Source: Chromera velia (lineage: Eukaryota > Sar > Chromeraceae). Taken from it: a stretch of DNA of 52,609 bases. Position 1 is the stretch's first letter; every line of letters starts with the position of its first letter. Under the pieces are notes generated by a model that was not told the origin of the DNA, made no database searches, and saw only the letters and a program-made list of their open reading frames with translations. This document shows, in pieces, positions 1 through 11,383 of this stretch. The position numbers and the translations under genes are program-made. The stretch covers positions 5,001-57,609 of the forward strand of contig JAHBMJ010000080.1 in assembly GCA_018398765.1 (NCBI GenBank), given 5' to 3'.

Positions 1-79
1 AATTCCTGGGCTAGTCGTAGCGTGTTTCGGAAATATAAAATCATACAAAGTATATCATCTATAATTCGGCAAGCTATTA

Positions 80-1060
80 AAAATAGTAAAAATAGTTGAA
101 AAAATTATTATTGTTAGTAAAAATAGTTTAAATAGTTATTATTTTTACTATTTGCTACGTCAAATAGTAAAATAGTCTAGGCGACGCACAGTGGTAAAAA
201 AAAAAAAATCTGAAAACGTCTATTCTTTTTTTTTTTATTATTTAAAATTTTATTGTATATGTAAAAAGAAATAAAGGTTAAATGACTAGCTTCAACTAGA
301 GTTTGAAACATATCTAGGATCCCAGTTTCACTTTTAGCTTGGTAGACGCTTAAAAGGATTGACCAAAACTAGCTTTGACTAGAGCTTCGAAATGTATATC
401 GTCCTAGATAGCGTCAAAGAGCCAGTCAAAGAACTTCTCCTGTGTCTGCTCTTCTGTCTGCATCCATGCATCCATCCTTATTGTCACTATTTGCATAGGA
501 CAAAAGAGAGCCCTCTTTTCCCTTCGCCTGCAAAGATAAGAGAGAAAAGTCTGGTGACAGTGCAGTTAAACAAGGGAAAAAAGATCGGTTGGTCTGTGTT
601 CAACAAAGTCGATGATGGAATGGTGAAGACACTAGTAGAAACACTAGTAGAGACAAACGTACAATAACAACTAGGACTAGAACTAGGGTTAAAACTAGAG
701 TTGAAAGATGTTTAAAACTTTGAGTTGAGTAATAAGTTCGCGAGGAAGTTAGTTTAAAAGTACTTCTAAAAGGTGCTCCTCTAGGTGCTCCTAGAGGTGC
801 TCTAGGAAATCTTTCATAAAAAAAAAGAAAAAAAAAAAATCTGGAAAGGTCTATTTTTTTTTTTTTTACCACTGTGTGTCGCCTAGAAAATAGTTAGAAA
901 ATAGTTAGTTTTTTTTACTATTTTAATAGTAAAATAGTGCTATTTTACTATTAAAATAGTAAAAATAGCTAACTATTATGAACTATTTTATTATTTTGAG
1001 TGTATTCGACGTAGCAAATAGTAAAAATAGTCATTATTTTTACTATTTTAACACAACAAG
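80..1060. repeat. AT-rich inverted-repeat block around the first MITE
   Basis: Both flanks of the MITE at 177-886 are built from the same TAGTAAAAATAG-type words in opposite orientation. A 20-base stretch at about 142-161 ending GCTACGTC is the exact reverse complement of about 1008-1027 starting GACGTAGC, and the match extends two more bases. This suggests an outer palindromic element, interrupted by the MITE, but I could not define its ends or a target duplication. The other bases of 1-176 and 887-1309 are AT-rich and show no gene. Confidence 0.5.
177..886. mobile_element. hAT-like MITE, family 1, copy 1 (710 bp)
   Basis: The element starts CTAGGCGACGCACAGTGGT and ends with its near-perfect inverted copy (ACCACTGTGTGTCGCCTAG). 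Poly-A/poly-T stretches lie just inside both ends. The 8 bases before it (169-176) and after it (887-894) are identical, AAAATAGT, so the boundaries are exact. An 8-bp target duplication with short terminal inverted repeats is typical of hAT transposons; the CTAGG start does not fit the usual hAT end consensus well, so the superfamily is inferred from the duplication. No transposase is encoded, so it must move in trans. Copy 2 is at 32766-32995. Confidence 0.85.
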
Positions 1061-1317
1061 CCGACTCATAGTCTGAGTCATAGATACATAATTGAATAGT
1101 AATCCATTTATTTAGTAGTTTATTTATCGTCCCGCAAATTCTTAATTGGTATGTGTATTCAACTGTATTCAACTATCAACCAATCAATAAATCAATCAAA
1201 CTGAGTTTAATTTCAGCCCACGTTTATAAATCTTTTATAGCTATAGGGCGCTTCAGACGTTAGTTCAGACGCCGCTTCTATTATTAAGTTCCGTTTCTCA
1301 GTCGTCACAAGTTTGTG

Positions 1318-3515
1318 TAGTGACCATGTTTGATTTGATTTGATTTGAGGTAGGGCTTAAGCTCAAATCAAATATCTAGTTAAGGAGGACCTAGTGTTTA
1401 AAGACCTATCAAATACGATCAAATATTTGATTAATATGACTTGTAACCTCAAATATGAAGGTCCTGAAAAAACTTTTGCAAGTACCGATCCGTCATACAT
1501 GCTGATTCAAATGAAAAAACTTAAATCTTGATGGTTTGCTCTCAAAGAAAAAACGTTTTGAGCTCCACTGAAATTGAAGTTTCACCCCTTTTTACTTCAT
1601 GCAGAGGTAAACCGATCAGCTGAACGTTTTTCCGAACAGCTGTGTTAACTTTTCTGATGCTGGAACATCTTTTACGGCCCCCTTTTTGAGCGTTCATATG
1701 CAATTTCAAATCTATCAATTTTATGTTCTTAATCTCTATTAGTACTAGAGTGAGTCTCAGTGACTAGTGTATATACACTGCCACACAGGCATGTTTTTTT
1801 TACGGAACTGATAAGTTATAATTATATATATATTTTTTTAAATTTTTGAAACACACATCAGAAATGTTCTGATAACTATTCCCTAATGAATTGGGAGTTG
1901 AATTGGGCGTCAAATTGGTAGTACTACCCATTTTTTACCGCCAGTAACTCCCAATTTTGAAAAATTGATACCTAGTCTAGTGAAAGAAGTACATAGAGTG
2001 TGAAGCTAAAATTTTGTGTACGGGCTAGACAGGGGCTCACTAGTCTCTAGCCGCAGTCATTACACTCTAATTCATTACTAGGGACAAATTCTATGAACAC
2101 TTAGAGTCACCTAAAAATTGGGAGTTACCAATTTTTTTCTAGGATTTTCTTAAAAATTGGTAGTTAGTCATGGTGAACTTGACATCTGAAAACATTGTAT
2201 GAGCGATGTTTAGCTCTCTCTCTACAGCAAATCTCTCCCGAAACTCGGTGGGGATAACAAATCCATCCTTGTCCATTTCCTGTGACCTCTCCCTCTGTTG
2301 GCTTTGTGCGACCATGGTTGCAGAGCGCTGGGGAGGAGGAGGACGCTGACGGGAACTTTCACTTTTCGATTTCTTCTTTTTCTTTTGTTCTTTTCCTTGA
2401 TCTGTTTCGTTCTCTCTCCCACCTTGAGGCTTACGGAGACTAGCAGCTGCCGACTGAATTGAGGCTACCGCAGCGGCGACAGACGACTCAGAGACCCCTC
2501 CTTCTTGCTTCTGTTTGAGGGCTGTCTGCATATCTCTTAGAAGTAGGAGATCATTTGGATAGGAAAAATGTGCTTTTTCTCTCTCAAGAGTCTAAATTTT
2601 TTCCTCCACAACCCCCAGGTCACTCTGAAATGACTCTTCTTCCTCTTTCTTTCCCTCCTTCTACTGGGTGGGCGGTCCCGAAGACTCACTTTTACTCACA
2701 CTTCCCGGTGTGGATCCGCCGGTTTGGGGGATTGAACACAGTGAAATGCTACGGCTTTGAATCGTATCATAAGAAGGTTTGCAAACATTTTATCCTACAA
2801 GGGGGACGTTATTCATATGATCGTTTTATTCTGGAAGATCTGGTTTTTGCGTGGTTGTGCAAGAGAAAAAAAGCCATGCAAGCATATTTTACCGATGTGT
2901 CACACCGGAAGGGACTTCGAGCATGAATAACACTATGAAACTATACAAAACTTATGGATATATGAAGTTCTATACAGCCGCAACACTGTTCTATTACAGC
3001 GTTCTTTCTTTCTACATATATTTTACTTTCTAGGAGAAGTTATAAAATTGGTAGTCAAAAAAAAAAATTGGGTGTTGATTTTCTTAAAAATTGGTAGTTA
3101 GTCCTAGAAAAAAATTGGTAACTCCCAATTTTTAGGTGACTCTAAGTGTTCATAGAATTTGTCCCTAGTAATGAATTAGAGTGTAATGACTGCGGCTAGA
3201 GACTAGTGAGCCCCTATCTAGCCCGTACACAAAATTTTAGCTTCACACTCTATGTACTTCTTTCACTAGACTAGGTATCAATTATTCAAAATTGGGAGTT
3301 ACTGGCAGTAAAAAATGGGTAGTACTACCAATTCGACGCCCAATTCAACTCCCAATTCATTAGGGTTGTCATGAGAAAAATGATCAGAGTGACAGTAAAT
3401 CAGTGACTCAGTGAGGAACTCTAAGAGATTAACCTCAAATCTTACCTCAAATATCAAATATTTAAGGTTGAAGCTCAAATCAAATCAAATATAATCAAAT
3501 CAAACATGGTCACTA
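1318..3515. mobile_element. hAT-like non-autonomous element hosting another element
   Basis: The left end reads TAGTGACCATGTTTGATTTG and the right end is its inverted copy (CAAACATGGTCACTA). Flanks 1310-1317 and 3516-3523 are identical, AGTTTGTG, an 8-bp target duplication. TAGTG fits the hAT end consensus (T/C-A-A/G-N-G). Both arms are rich in TCAAAT words. Its middle was split by the 1485-bp element at 1881-3365, leaving about 713 bp of its own sequence. No transposase of its own is visible. Confidence 0.8.
1881..3365. mobile_element. Element with 263-bp terminal inverted repeats, nested
   Basis: Arms at about 1881-2143 and 3103-3365 are long, high-identity inverted repeats beginning CCCTAATGAATTGGGAGTTG. 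Inside the arms, a roughly 25-base AT-rich motif (TTCTTAAAAATTGGTAGTTA) occurs on both sides in direct, not inverted, orientation. At most a 2-bp TT duplication is visible at the insertion site, so I cannot name a superfamily. The core (about 2190-3030) has higher GC than the arms and contains two open frames: 2139-2531 on minus (130 codons, acidic/Gln-rich) and 2555-2926 on plus (123 codons). Neither is recognisable; the core could be captured host DNA or a transposase remnant. Confidence 0.75.
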
Positions 3516-3523
3516 AGTTTGTG

Positions 3524-4240
3524 CCAAATTCTCTTCAGTTGCTCGAGCGGTACGCAAGAGGGTGGTGCTGCTTCATGTGTTTGAGGGGAGGGGAGAGGAA
3601 GGATAAAACGGAATTAGGGTATCGTGGTCATGATTCCGAGCAGTAATTGGTCCTGTTTTTGGTTTTTCATGCAGCCTTTTATTTTTTCTGTCAAAACGCA
3701 ATTCACTTTAATTTGCTTCGCAGTCAAGTGCACAAGTTGATTCATGTTGATTCTTCCATCTTTTCCTTTCAGTCATTTCTTGAATCTCGTATTCACTGAC
3801 CAAATCTGAGTCTTGTTCAGTCTACAGTCTCTTCTCAGAGCTAAAAAATTGACAAGACTCGGACTTGCAGCGGGAAGGCCCTAGGGCGGAACATATCAAT
3901 CAATCAATCAATGCATGGACTGCCAGGAGCTAGGCTCCGCCGGCTTAGTCAACTCATTCATTCATTTATAATATAATATACCTAGTAATATACATATGAT
4001 TATATAGAGAACTTGAAGTTGAATATTGGCTTTTATGTTTTTGATTGTCAGCCTGAGTGACGGAGCTTGAAAGCCGAACTAGAAGTTCAGAAATGGCTGA
4101 CAGCGACGACGTTACACATTGACGTACGATCAGGATGATGATCATGCTGCTGATTCATGCATCTACTCATGCATGTATGGGGGTTGTATGACGTGAAAGT
4201 GGAAGAGCCAAGCCAAACAAAGTAGCAAACAAGGACAGAG
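3524..4240. other. Intergenic, no gene seen
   Basis: Mixed-composition spacer with short simple repeats, such as (ATCA)n near 3895-3910. No open frame with coding character and no terminal repeats were found. The 3' end or 3' UTR of the minus-strand gene on the right probably reaches into its right edge. Confidence 0.5.
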
Positions 4241-4426
4241 CTACTGTCCCATCATACAGCCACGCGGGTCCGAATCTCGGCCCTCAGACGCCCTCTCCTC
4301 CTCCTCCTCCTCCTCCTCCTCCTCGTCCTCAAATTTGCATGATGGAATACTTTTGATCGGCAACGACACCGTGTCAGCGCTCTCGTCAATGCACCAACGT
4401 TGCCATGCTTCCATAAAGATGGACAT
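4241..4426 (-). CDS. Possible terminal exon of the AT-hook gene
   Basis: This 61-codon open frame starts MSIFMEAWQRW, has a run of nine or ten Glu residues and ends with a TAG stop. Its composition is protein-like and matches the acidic tail of the neighbouring gene. An AG acceptor precedes it at about 4432. Joining it to the previous exon would need a donor at AAAAAG|GTGATG (about 4527), but that puts the upstream exon in a different frame from its clearly coding one, so the link is unresolved. The alternative is untranslated 3' sequence with a GAG microsatellite. Confidence 0.35.
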   Translation of the reverse strand: MSIFMEAWQRWCIDESADTVSLPIKSIPSCKFEDEEEEEEEEEERASEGRDSDPRGCMMGQ

Positions 4427-4537
4427 GCATCCCTTGAGATGTATTTACAGTGCAAAATGGAAATCCAGGGTGAAAAAAGGGAGACCGGGATCTCTCTCTC
4501 GCAAAAAAGATCTATTCCAATCATCACCTTTTTTATT

Positions 4538-5218
4538 CTATCCACCCCCCCTGGACCGTCTCCGAATTTCATCGAAGCTTTGATCAAGACCTGCCTCGTC
4601 TTCCTCCGCTTCTGCCGCAGCCGCAGCGGCACGGGCGCTTCCCCGAGTGACCCTCCGAGGTCCCCCCCCCTCGTCAGACACCCCCATCATCAACACATCC
4701 CCCCCACTGCCCCCTTCAGGTCGAGGGGGCTCCTCGCTTTCCTCCCGTCTTCTCTTGACGCCCTGACGGCCGGCATTCGCCTCTGAAGGCTGCACAACTG
4801 CGGGCCGCCGCGCCCTTGGCAGAAGCTCTGTCGGAACAGACGAACGCAGCCCCCTCGTTCGGCCTCCACCCTGGGAATCCTCTGCAACCGCTGCAGACGA
4901 CGGCTCTTGATCCTCCTCTTCCTCTTCATCCTCTGCAAGCAAGTCGCTGTCTTCCAACTCTTCTTTCTCTCTCTCTGCATCTGCACGTGCAGACCTGCGC
5001 GTCGCCGTCAGAGAAGAAGACGCCGCAGAGGTCCCTCGAAGCGAGCGCCGGGGCCCGAAGCCCGCAGCTGCCACACCCCCACCTCGAGTACGGACCCTCA
5101 GAGACGCTCCACCCCTCTCCCTCTCTCTCCTCCCCGGGGCACGAAAGTTCCTCCTCCCATCGTCCTCGCTCTCTTCCACCTTTCGGCGGCCGTCTGCAAG
5201 CAACAGCCCCAGACAGAC

Positions 5219-5258
<40 letters not shown>

Positions 5259-6562
5259 GAAAAACACAGACAGACAGACAGACAGTCGACAAGAGAGAAA
5301 GCATCAAAGAAAGGAAGATAAAAGGTGACATGTAGCAATCGAACAGAGGGCAAAGATGCGAAGAAACAGAAATCTCTTTCTGATGGAAGAAAAAGGGAGA
5401 GGGGGAGGGACGAATTTGGTTCCATCGTTCACATTTCCTGTTTTCGTCCAAAAGCCAAGAAATAGGATCAAAGAACCGATTGACAGGGTTTTGGTCACTA
5501 GTGGCCTCGCACAGTGCGGCCTCGACCCCTTCTCCTTCACGGTCTCGTTTTTCATTCACTCATTGACACTCTCCCTCACACATATTCTTTGATCGACACT
5601 GTTGCTCAATAACACGCCCACTCGCTCTTCCGGGTAGTCATTCGTACATGCATACACAGACACCCTCACTCTCTATTTCACTCCATTATTGGCTGACTCT
5701 TTCACTCGCTGCCTCTCGCACTCACTCACTCACTCACTCACTCACTCACTCTCCCACTCACTCACTCACTCACTCACACACTCTCCCGCTCACTCACTCA
5801 CTCACTCACTCACTCACTCACTCACCACTCACTCACTCACTCACTCACTCACTCACACACTCTCCCACTCACTCACTCACTCACTCACTCACTCACTCAC
5901 ACACTCTCCCACTCACTCACTCACTCACTCACTCACTCACTCACTCACCACTCACTCACTCACTCACTCACTCACTCACTCACTCACACACTCTCCCACT
6001 CACTCACTCACTCACTCACTCACTCACTCACACACTCTCCCACTCACTCACTCACTCACTCACTCACTCTCCCACTCACTCACTCACTCACTCACTCGCC
6101 CACTCACTCACTCACTCACTCACTCACTCACACACTCTCCCACTCACTCACTCACTCACTCACTCACTCACACACTCTCCCACTCACTCACTCGCTGCCT
6201 CTTTCACTCACCTAATGAGACGACGCTCCGAGTTCCGCCCCTGCGTCTCCTTTCTCTCTCTTCTCTCTCTCTCTTCTCTCTGCCCCCCTTGTCCTCAACA
6301 ATCACAAGGTCGTCCGTCTCCACAACTTCAGCCTCGATGACTGCAGAAGAGCTGGCAGAAACAGCCGCCCCCTTGTCCTTGTCCCTCCCTCGACCCCCCC
6401 CGCCCCCCACATCGGGGAGAGGCACGGGACTTCCGTCGTCTGCCCACCCCCCGGCCTCTTGAAAGGACTTCCTGCGATTAAGGAACGTTTGGGGCAAAAA
6501 ACAAAGAGGAACGAGAACAAGAAAGACCATACAGAAGAAAGGGACAGGGGGGAAAAATTGGT

Positions 6563-6605
<43 letters not shown>

Positions 6606-8237
6606 ACAGAGGGACAGAGATGGATGAATGGATGGATAGATACACAGAGAGAGGGGGGGAGAGAAACAAGAAGAGAACGCGAGTGAGCGTGTGTGAGAGA
6701 GAGAGTCCGCGTCTGGCCGAGATTTGAAAAGGCTTACGCCGGCCGTTTCCCATACTTCCGTGTTTCAACTTCAGGTTAGAAGAGACACGAATTGAAACGA
6801 CCAGCCAGTGCCGACACTCGACCTCCTCGCTTCCTTCCAAATTCATTCAACTGCTTTCTTCTATCCTCTGCTTACCTGCCTGCCTGCCGACTGGTAGGCC
6901 AAACAAACAAACGACAGCTAGAAGGACTGGCCAGACCGACCACATGGGATTGTCGAACCACTGGTCTCTCTCCAATCCCCGGAGAAGGGCGGTCTTTTGG
7001 GTCTTGTTCCTGCATTTGTCGGCGAACTCGCTCCAGTGGTCTCGGAACGGTTTCAGCGAGTTGTACTTCGTCCACGCGTACATCAGGTCATCCAGAGAAA
7101 GCACTGCATGCATGGGTCCATGCGACAACACAGACAGAGAGACAAAGCGTATCCTGTTCCTTCTTTCCCTTCTATCAGACGGAAAAACAAAAAGAAGCAG
7201 ATTACTTTTCTTTTCCTGTTCACTCCGAAGAGTCTTCCTCGTCATGAAAACTGAAAAATATAGACGTGTCTTTCTGCTTCCTCTCCTTTTGCCCCATTTG
7301 GCACACAGTCAGTGAGTGAAAGGGCACCGTGACATATCTGGCCTAGGGCAGTACCCTGTATCACCAGTGTAGGCTTTAGCTTATCTGCTCCAACATCCTG
7401 TCTATCACGCAGACAGACTGGGAGGCAGACAAAGGAGAAAGAAGAGAGGGGGAGGCCAGAACGTCAGCACCCCCGGCAACAACACGGAAGGTAAACACAT
7501 CGGGTATATAAGCGTGTCCACCCCCCCTACAGACACGCACCGACACGACACACGAGCACAGGGAGGCCGAGAGAGCAGTGACTGCTTCAGGGAGACAGAG
7601 AGAGAGGAAAAGACGGACCAAGCACGTAAAGAGGCCTCTGTCCCTTCATCACCTCCTTGCTGTAGGGAATCTCCGGTTCTGCGCACAACACAAGCAGACA
7701 GGCAGAGAGAGAAAAACAGACGCGGAACGACAGAGAGAGAGAGTGAAGGTCCTTTCGTTCCTGAGCAGTCTGTACGAGAGACACAAAAGATGTCCACTCC
7801 CATCTGCCGGTTCAAAGGAAGAGAGAGAGAGAGAGAGAGAGAGGCGAAAGCGCAAAGGTCGCAAGCAATCACAAGAGGCGGAGAACGACGCAGTTCTCTG
7901 CTTCTTTGCTTGTGCAAGAACGATTGCGGCAAGGAGATGCTCCGTCAAAACTTTCATAAACCTCTCTGCCTGCACCTATTTTGATTGTCCTGTTTCCCCC
8001 ATGTTCACCGCTTTTCAGACACGACTTTATGCACTCCCCCACACAAAAGCATCACCTTCTGCATGTACCCCCTCCTTGGTCGACTGTCACACCCACCCAC
8101 GCACCCACTGCCCTCTCACTCACTCACTCACTTACTCACTCACTCAGTCACACTCACTTTTGTCCCACGGGTCGCAGACTTGACAGGGCACATACACGGA
8201 TCCCTTGCCGAACTTCCACCAGTAGACGTTGTTGGCC

Positions 8238-8278
<41 letters not shown>

Positions 8279-8291
8279 ACATACACACACA

Positions 8292-8330
<39 letters not shown>

Positions 8331-8342
8331 CGTGCGAGGTGC

Positions 8343-8383
<41 letters not shown>

Positions 8384-11383
8384 AGACCGACACACTTACC
8401 CCCGTGGCATACACAGATCACCCAGACACAGATGCTTGCGCGGAAGTACAAATACACACAGATACAATCAAGGTGGGGGATAGAACAGACTTCCTGGAAG
8501 ACTGGAAGGCACACAAAGAGGCAGCATGTAGCGTGATTAAAACCACAACAAGCATGCCGGTGGCATCTGAAGAAGATGCTCATCGCCTTCTGTGGTTTCC
8601 TTCGATCCGGGACTTTCAAAACGCCGAGACATGCAACGAGAAAAAGCAATAGATAGATCAGACACCCCTCGATCGACATCCGTCCTTGTCATGAAACAGT
8701 GAAAAGCGTGGAAAGAAAAGAAAAGAAAAGAAAAAATAGAAAGAAAGTAAGCCCAGACCGATATTGTTTCTTCATTGCAGAAACAAAAAGCGAATAAGGG
8801 AAAACAAGAAAGCGTATCTGAAAACAGACATATACGTCCCCCTGATATACATAAAGAGCATGTCGTCTGAAATCCCTGATGATGATGAGCTCCCTTGTCC
8901 ACCCCCCCTCCCTCCCTCGTCTACTGACTGACTTGTTTCCATCACCGCCTTCTTCATCGGATCGCCGCTCGACCAATGGGTCCTGCTCAAACGAGGGAGC
9001 GGACGGAAAGCGCCCGACGAGGAAGGCGGCTCCTCTCTCTGTCCCCCCCTCTCCCTCTCGAGGTCTACAACTGAAGTAGAGGCAGCAGTGCCAAAGGCGT
9101 GTAGCAAGGGGGGGCGGCCGCGCCCTCTCCGTCTTTCCGGGTGATCCTGAGGGGGATCGCCTCCGTCCCCTGCTGTAGCGCCCCCTGCCGGAGGGGGACT
9201 TGCCAGCTCTTCTACATCGCGGTTTCCTTGGGCGGCAGCTGCGGCAAGCTGTTTGGCCTGTTGAGCAGCCAACGCAGCTCCAACGAGAGGTCGATCTTTC
9301 ATTCTCTTCGCCTGCATTTGACTGTGTGCGATTCTCCGTTGGAGCCTCTGCCTCTCTGCTGCCAGCGCGGCCGACTCCTCCGCCTCCGCAGCACGGGGCA
9401 GAAAGCGCAGGCGGGGATCGTTTACGTTGACGGGCTCCGATGAGCTGAGGCCGAATCTGGACCTCGAGCCGTCTACTGTCTGCCCTACAGAGTTCTGGTG
9501 CTGGATGGTGTACCCTAGTTCTGCAAGATACAGCTTGAGAAACTCAAACATCTCTGGAGACGGTTCCGGGAAAGCGGCAGCGGCTGTGTTGGCGGCGGGG
9601 TTGTATTTGGGTGGGATGGGGGCACAGGGGGGGAAGCGCTCGGGGTCGAGAATGACGGGGGGAGAGACTGCCGAGGCCTTCTGGGGAAGGGGGATACGAC
9701 GAAGGTCAGAGAAGAGTCTGTGATCGCAGGCCAGTGGCATGCGCGATAGAATCCTGCAGAAACACACACGCACACACACACTCAGACTCTGACACAAGCA
9801 CCCTTTTCTCTGTCGAGCACCCACAGAGAGAGAGAGATTGAAAAAAGGGGGCAAACGAAGACAGGAAGGAGGGAGAAACTTAGAAATAGAGGGAGGAAAA
9901 AAAGAAAAAGGAAGACAAAAAGAGTGGAAAGGATGAACGAACGTACACCACACTTTCTTTCTTTGCCTGACCTTTCGATCTCCTCTTCTGGCAGGATTTC
10001 AGTTGTCTCTGCCCCCTTCCCCTTCTCCCCTTCTGCGTCTGTGCTCACACTCAGCTGTTGCTTCTGTGGAGGCCTGTCGTCTAAGTGCCACGAGACGACA
10101 CACGCCGGAACGGGTTGCGCAGTTCCCACTGAATGCCATGAACAGATACGTGTATGCGTATGCGAGCAGAGATAAAAGAAACCGTGGAAAGACGATGCGA
10201 GACAGCACTCAAGACCTGTTGTTCATCGTGCAGGAAGGAAGCCGAAGGAAGAGAAAATGACTGCCAAAAAACCACTCGGTTGAAAACAAGACGAAGAGCT
10301 GCTCTGGTGTGTGGAGCAACGCGTGCTCTCTTGTTGTTTCCTGGACACAGTTCTTCAGAGACACGCCGTGCTACTGGGTGCGAGCAAGCAGGCAGACATG
10401 CATCAACGGATGCAGGGAGAGAAGGAGGGAGTGAGGGAGGCCTAGATTGATTGGGCCCAGCCTTCCCGACAGATTGCGCATCATGTGGAAAGAGGGTAAG
10501 AGAAGAGCGGAGGATCGAAGCTGACCGTTCAAAGGTTTCAGACCTCCAAGAACGATGCCTGCAGGTACAAGGAGGGAACTCTTTTGGATCAAGTCACAAG
10601 AATTTCAACAGAAGAATTTCAACAGAGCGCGAAGAATTTCAACAGAAGAGAAGAAAAGTGAAGAGAAGGGGGGAGTGAACAGAAGAGAAGAGAAGGAGAA
10701 AAAAAGGGATACCGGGAGAGCAGACGAGAGGAGGGGAAAGGGGTAGAGAAAAGCAAACGAGAGAGGTGGGTGACGGAAATGCGGCAGGAAAAAAACTGTA
10801 AGAGCATGTTCCTCATTGGGAGGAAAGGGACCAACTAACTGGTGCTCTTCACCACCTTTCGATAATCGCCTGTCTGCCTGCCTGCCTGCCTGTCTGTATC
10901 CCCCCCCCTCCCCCCTCACCTGTGAGAGTGAATTCGTTCAACCGCGTGACTTGTCCTTCTGCAGGCCCTTGTTTGACCTGCCGCATTTTCTTCACGAGGA
11001 GCCGCCCCGTCATTCTGTGGGCCTTGTCTAGACAGAAATTCGAGGCATCTACAAACAGACTCAGACTTGAATTGTCGGGAGCGGCCTCTGCAGAAAATCA
11101 AAGCAAGTGCAAAGGAGACCAGAAAAAGAAAGACAAACGCAGATACAAACTTACGCATCTTCAGCAAACCTACGAGTCCCGTGGATTCATGCGAACAAGA
11201 AAAAACGAATCCTTCAGAGAGGGGAAGAACTGCAAATTCTTTTTTTCCATCACACCCGCAAAAGAAAACAAACACACCTTCTTGCCCAAGATGCGTTGCT
11301 CTTACGTCCGCGGCGCCCGGTGCCCCTCCTGCCACCAAAGAGCTTTCAGGTGGAGAGTCCGACTCTCCACTTTCCACCTGCAT
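4538..11383 (-). CDS. AT-hook nuclear protein with possible PWWP-like segment, 11 exons
   Basis: Exons read on minus: 11383-11278, 11229-11155, 11087-10920, 10558-10526, 10128-9972, 9753-8933, 8238-8158, 7103-6937, 6768-6738, 6457-6212, 5193-4538 (stop TAG). All junctions keep phase, giving about 846 residues. The start is the first ATG after an in-frame TAA upstream (exon begins MQVESGESD). Residues about 300-355 form an Ala-rich charged helix, about 388-394 are RRGRGRP (a canonical AT-hook, which binds the minor groove of AT-rich DNA), and about 455-540 are aromatic-rich (VYWWKFGKGSVYVPCQV, then WTKY...HWSEF), loosely PWWP-like. The tail is acidic and basic. A nuclear, chromatin-linked role is inferred from the AT-hook. 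Exon 4 (33 nt) and the last exon are least certain: a frame at 4426-4241 (starts MSIFMEAWQRW, Glu run, ends GCMMGQ) looks coding and may be the true C-terminus. Two introns are only 48 and 67 nt; others reach 1.05 kb. Confidence 0.72.
5212..5290. repeat. (ACAG)n microsatellite upstream of the last exon's acceptor
   Basis: CAGACAGACAGA repeats on plus, which read TCTGTCTG on the transcribed strand of the AT-hook gene. The tract lies about 15-20 nt upstream of the 3' splice site TTGCAG at 5194 and probably serves as its pyrimidine tract. Confidence 0.8.
5700..6212. repeat. Higher-order (CACT)n array filling intron 10, 0.5 kb
   Basis: The plus strand is a nearly pure CACTCACT array broken at variable spacing by ACACTCTCCC spacers, roughly ten times. 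On the transcribed (minus) strand it reads GTGAGTGAGTGAG and starts directly at the 5' splice site of intron 10 of the AT-hook gene (exon end CATTAG, then GTGAGTGAAAGAGG). Long open frames of repeated His/Ser/Leu/Thr on plus are by-products of the repeat and are not genes. Confidence 0.9.
6564..6602. repeat. (CA)n tract in intron 9 of the AT-hook gene
   Basis: About 38 bases of CA repeat on plus, (TG)n in the transcript, within the intron 6737-6458. Confidence 0.9.
8239..8385. repeat. (CA)n and (CT)n tracts abutting the exon 7 acceptor
   Basis: A CA tract with a few CATACA interruptions runs from about 8240 to 8330, followed by (CT)n at about 8345-8381. On the transcribed strand the (TG)n runs without a break into the acceptor TGTGCAG of the exon starting at 8238, so the repeat itself supplies the 3' splice-site context. 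Confidence 0.9.

Noticed and set aside
5648-6462. Plus-strand open frames of 230-257 codons rich in Thr-His-Ser-Leu
   Set aside because: They are translations of the (CACT)n array, which lies in an intron of the minus-strand gene; there are no domains or splice support.
8140-8679. Minus frame of 179 codons with Cys/Val and Arg/Glu runs
   Set aside because: Made of (TG)n and (GA)n intron repeats; only 8238-8158, in another frame, is coding.
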